DNA of 37,716 bases, taken from contig JAGYWI010000026.1 of NCBI GenBank assembly GCA_018606805.1, forward strand, positions 1 to 37,716, written 5' to 3'. This document shows positions 36,385 through 37,716 of this stretch, piece after piece (position 1 is the stretch's first letter; every line of letters begins with the position of its first letter). Below the pieces are notes generated by a model. That model was not told the DNA's origin, did not search any database, and was given only the letters and a program-made list of their open reading frames with translations. The stretch is from Candidatus Magnetomicrobium cryptolimnococcus (GTDB lineage Bacteria; Nitrospirota; Thermodesulfovibrionia; Thermodesulfovibrionales; Magnetobacteriaceae). The position numbers were made by a program, and so were the translations under genes.

Positions 36385-36423
36385 GAAGCAGTCTCATCTT
36401 TTACAAAAAAAAGAGATTGCTTC
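36385..36423. other. Hairpin downstream of the GH13 gene
   Basis: GAAGCAGTCTC (36385-36395) and GAGATTGCTTC (36413-36423) pair over 11 bases with one G-T wobble. The loop contains a poly-A run. It could end transcription of the GH13 gene or be the trace of an inserted element, because no T-run follows on the plus strand. Confidence 0.45.
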
Positions 36424-36476
36424 TGTAATGCTTACAGGGAACTTTCAATAGATTATTATAAAGAAGGGGGAATCAA

Positions 36477-36784
36477 ATGAAATTATTATATCCTGCTAAA
36501 ATAGAAATCTAAACATTCCTGAACCATCAAATGAAAAAGGTAAAGATATACACTATATAGAACCACAACCAAGTGTTGCAATACCCATATTACTAAGGAA
36601 ATTTAGACATAAACATCAAAAGACACTACAAGACATCGCAAAAATGTTAGGAATTACTTATCAAGTATATCAAAGATTAGGAAATCCTAATAAAAGCAAT
36701 CCAACACTAAAAACACTACAAAAACTTGCAAATGTTCTCAATAAACAATTACATGTGAATTTTGAAGATTATAGCGGTCTTTAG
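36477..36784 (+). pseudogene. HicB-type antitoxin remnant, frameshifted by an internal deletion
   Basis: A good ribosome site (AAGGGGG, six bases) precedes ATG 36477, which reads MKLLYPAKIEI and stops after 11 codons. In another frame from 36500 to 36784 the sequence continues with NIPEPSNEKGKDIHYIEP, then an XRE-type helix-turn-helix (TLQDIAKMLGITYQVYQRLG, NPTLKTLQKLANVL). This is the known order of HicB antitoxins: an N-terminal MKxxYPxxIE strand, a partial RNase-H-like domain and a C-terminal DNA-binding domain. About 50-60 residues of the middle are missing and the two ends are out of frame. No HicA toxin gene was recognised upstream. The downstream part has no in-frame ATG near its beginning, so it is probably not translated. 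Confidence 0.8.
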
Positions 36785-36792
36785 ATTCTTCG

Positions 36793-37716
36793 CTATACAA
36801 GTACATGACAATCTGATATATCAAACTTTGTCAATGTACCATTGCCATTTGCTGTTATTACAATATCGTTACTAATAAATTTAATATCAAATACAATCCA
36901 CAAAAGCTTAATATCTGCTAATATATTACCGGTTTCAACATCCCACAGCTTCAACGTCTTGTCATCTGAGCCGGACAACACTTTCTTCCCATCCGGCGAA
37001 TAACTACAACTTCTTACCGCATATTTATGACCAACAAATTCCTTTTCCTCCTTACCGGTTTCAACATCCCACAGCTTCAACGTCTTGTCATATGAGCCGG
37101 ACAACACTTTCTTCCCATCCGGCGAATAACTACAACTTCTTACCGCATATTTATGACCAACAAATTCCTTTTCCTCCTTACCGGTTTCAACATCCCACAG
37201 CTTCAACGTATTGTCATATGAGCCGGACAACACTTTCTTCCCATCCGGCGAATAACTACAACTTCTTACCGCATCTTTATGACCAACAAATTCCTTTTCC
37301 TCCTTACCGGTTTCAACATCCCACAGCTTCAACGTCTTGTCATCTGAGCCGGACAACACTTTCTTCCCATCCGGCGAATAACTACAACTTCTTACCGCAT
37401 ATTTATGACCAACAAATTCCTTTTCCTCCTTACCGGTTTCAACATCCCACAGCTTCAACGTCTTGTCCGATGAGCCGGACAACACTTTCTTCCCATCCGG
37501 CGAATAACTACAACTTCTTACCGCATCTTTATGACCAACAAATTCCTTTTCCTCCTTACCGGTTTCAACATCCCACAGCTTCAACGTCTTGTCATATGAG
37601 CCGGACAACACTTTCTTCCCATCCGGCGAATAACTACAACTTCTTACCGCATCTTTATGACCAACAAATTCCTTTTCCTCCTTACCGGTTTCAACATCCC
37701 ACAGCTTCAACGTCTT
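36793..37716 (-). CDS. WD40-repeat protein, C-terminal part, with near-identical repeats (5' end outside window)
   Basis: The frame is open to the right edge, so the N-terminus and any effector domain lie beyond 37716; the apparent start at 37710 is an internal TTG (Leu). Six and a half 42-residue WD40 units (LKLWDVETGKEEKEFVGHK, SPDGKKVLSGS) repeat almost identically. Only three positions vary: Asp/Tyr after GHK, Tyr/Ser/Asp after SGS, and Lys/Asn two residues later. The last blade (from ETGNILADI) is diverged and ends in CHVLV. Seven blades would close one propeller; more may lie outside. The array resembles the hypervariable WD40 repeats of fungal HET-E-type recognition proteins. The gene ends eight bases from the HicB remnant, tail to tail. 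Its role is unknown; a recognition function is inferred. Confidence 0.9.
   Translation of the reverse strand, partial: KTLKLWDVETGKEEKEFVGHKDAVRSCSYSPDGKKVLSGSYDKTLKLWDVETGKEEKEFVGHKDAVRSCSYSPDGKKVLSGSSDKTLKLWDVETGKEEKEFVGHKYAVRSCSYSPDGKKVLSGSDDKTLKLWDVETGKEEKEFVGHKDAVRSCSYSPDGKKVLSGSYDNTLKLWDVETGKEEKEFVGHKYAVRSCSYSPDGKKVLSGSYDKTLKLWDVETGKEEKEFVGHKYAVRSCSYSPDGKKVLSGSDDKTLKLWDVETGNILADIKLLWIVFDIKFISNDIVITANGNGTLTKFDISDCHVLV
36961..37716. repeat. 126-bp tandem repeat array within the WD40 gene
   Basis: The reference base for each unit falls at 36961, 37087, 37213, 37339, 37465 and 37591, an exact 126-bp period. Outside three codons I see no base differences among the units, not even at silent sites. 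The array continues off the right edge of the window. Confidence 0.95.

Noticed and set aside
36345-36476. HicA toxin remnant ahead of the HicB remnant
   Set aside because: A short frame ends in EIASVMLTGNFQ but shows no HicA motif (G-S-H with basic residues), so it cannot be supported.
36961-37716. CRISPR-like or satellite DNA
   Set aside because: The 126-bp period keeps one open frame and translates into canonical WD40 blades, so it is a coding repeat.

Overview
The window is 37.7 kb of AT-rich, gene-dense bacterial chromosome. Its mix of genes suggests an anaerobic or microaerophilic environmental bacterium. The mix includes a split, archaeal-type glutamate synthase with extra ferredoxin domains, a DksA-like regulator, several WD40 proteins, AAA ATPase/PD-(D/E)XK proteins and an Rpn-type nuclease. 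My best guess is a Nitrospirota lineage related to the magnetotactic 'Ca. Magnetobacterium' group, with Desulfobacterota as the alternative. This is inference from gene content, not from a marker gene. No rRNA, tRNA or CRISPR array was recognised.

Layout, left to right. (1) 1-465: 3' part of an Rpn-family nuclease, followed by repeat-rich spacer DNA. (2) 752-2465: two overlapping oligopeptide/dipeptide-type ABC permease genes, without the other transporter subunits, ending in a hairpin terminator. (3) 2495-6020: dksA-like gene (minus), then trpE and a methyltransferase fused to a Rossmann-like domain (plus). (4) 6204-15923 (minus): three co-directional genes. Two are tandem paralogous ATPases with a C-terminal PD-(D/E)XK nuclease-like domain. 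The third encodes a 2141-residue Ser/Thr kinase with a TPR region and four seven-bladed WD40 propellers joined by a repeated linker module. This is the best candidate for an undescribed system. (5) 16076-20930 (minus): a hybrid sensor kinase that has lost both phospho-accepting histidines, and a YyaL-type thioredoxin-domain protein that looks short at its C-terminus. (6) 21179-25310 (minus): site-2 protease, trpS, fmdB-type zinc ribbon and rel (ppGpp synthetase/hydrolase), a compact operon. (7) 25422-32522 (minus): glutamine amidotransferase, FMN-containing synthase core, and a GXGXG-GltD-ferredoxin fusion, followed by a PEP-carboxykinase-like ATPase. A 65-bp hairpin repeat stands in tandem inside this operon. 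(8) 32523-33107: non-coding mosaic of dispersed repeats. (9) 33108-36344 (plus): two YbjQ-like proteins and a cytoplasmic GH13 enzyme. (10) 36477-36784: frameshifted HicB-type antitoxin remnant, tail to tail with (11) the 3' end of a WD40 gene made of near-identical 126-bp units. These units differ only at amino-acid-changing positions.

How the parts relate: the housekeeping blocks (trpE, trpS, rel, dksA, glutamate synthase) point to amino-acid synthesis and stringent control. The accessory blocks (Rpn, kinase/ATPase/nuclease trio, HicB remnant, hypervariable WD40) resemble conflict or self/non-self recognition genes. Dispersed intergenic hairpin families separate the blocks and probably mark sites of past rearrangement.
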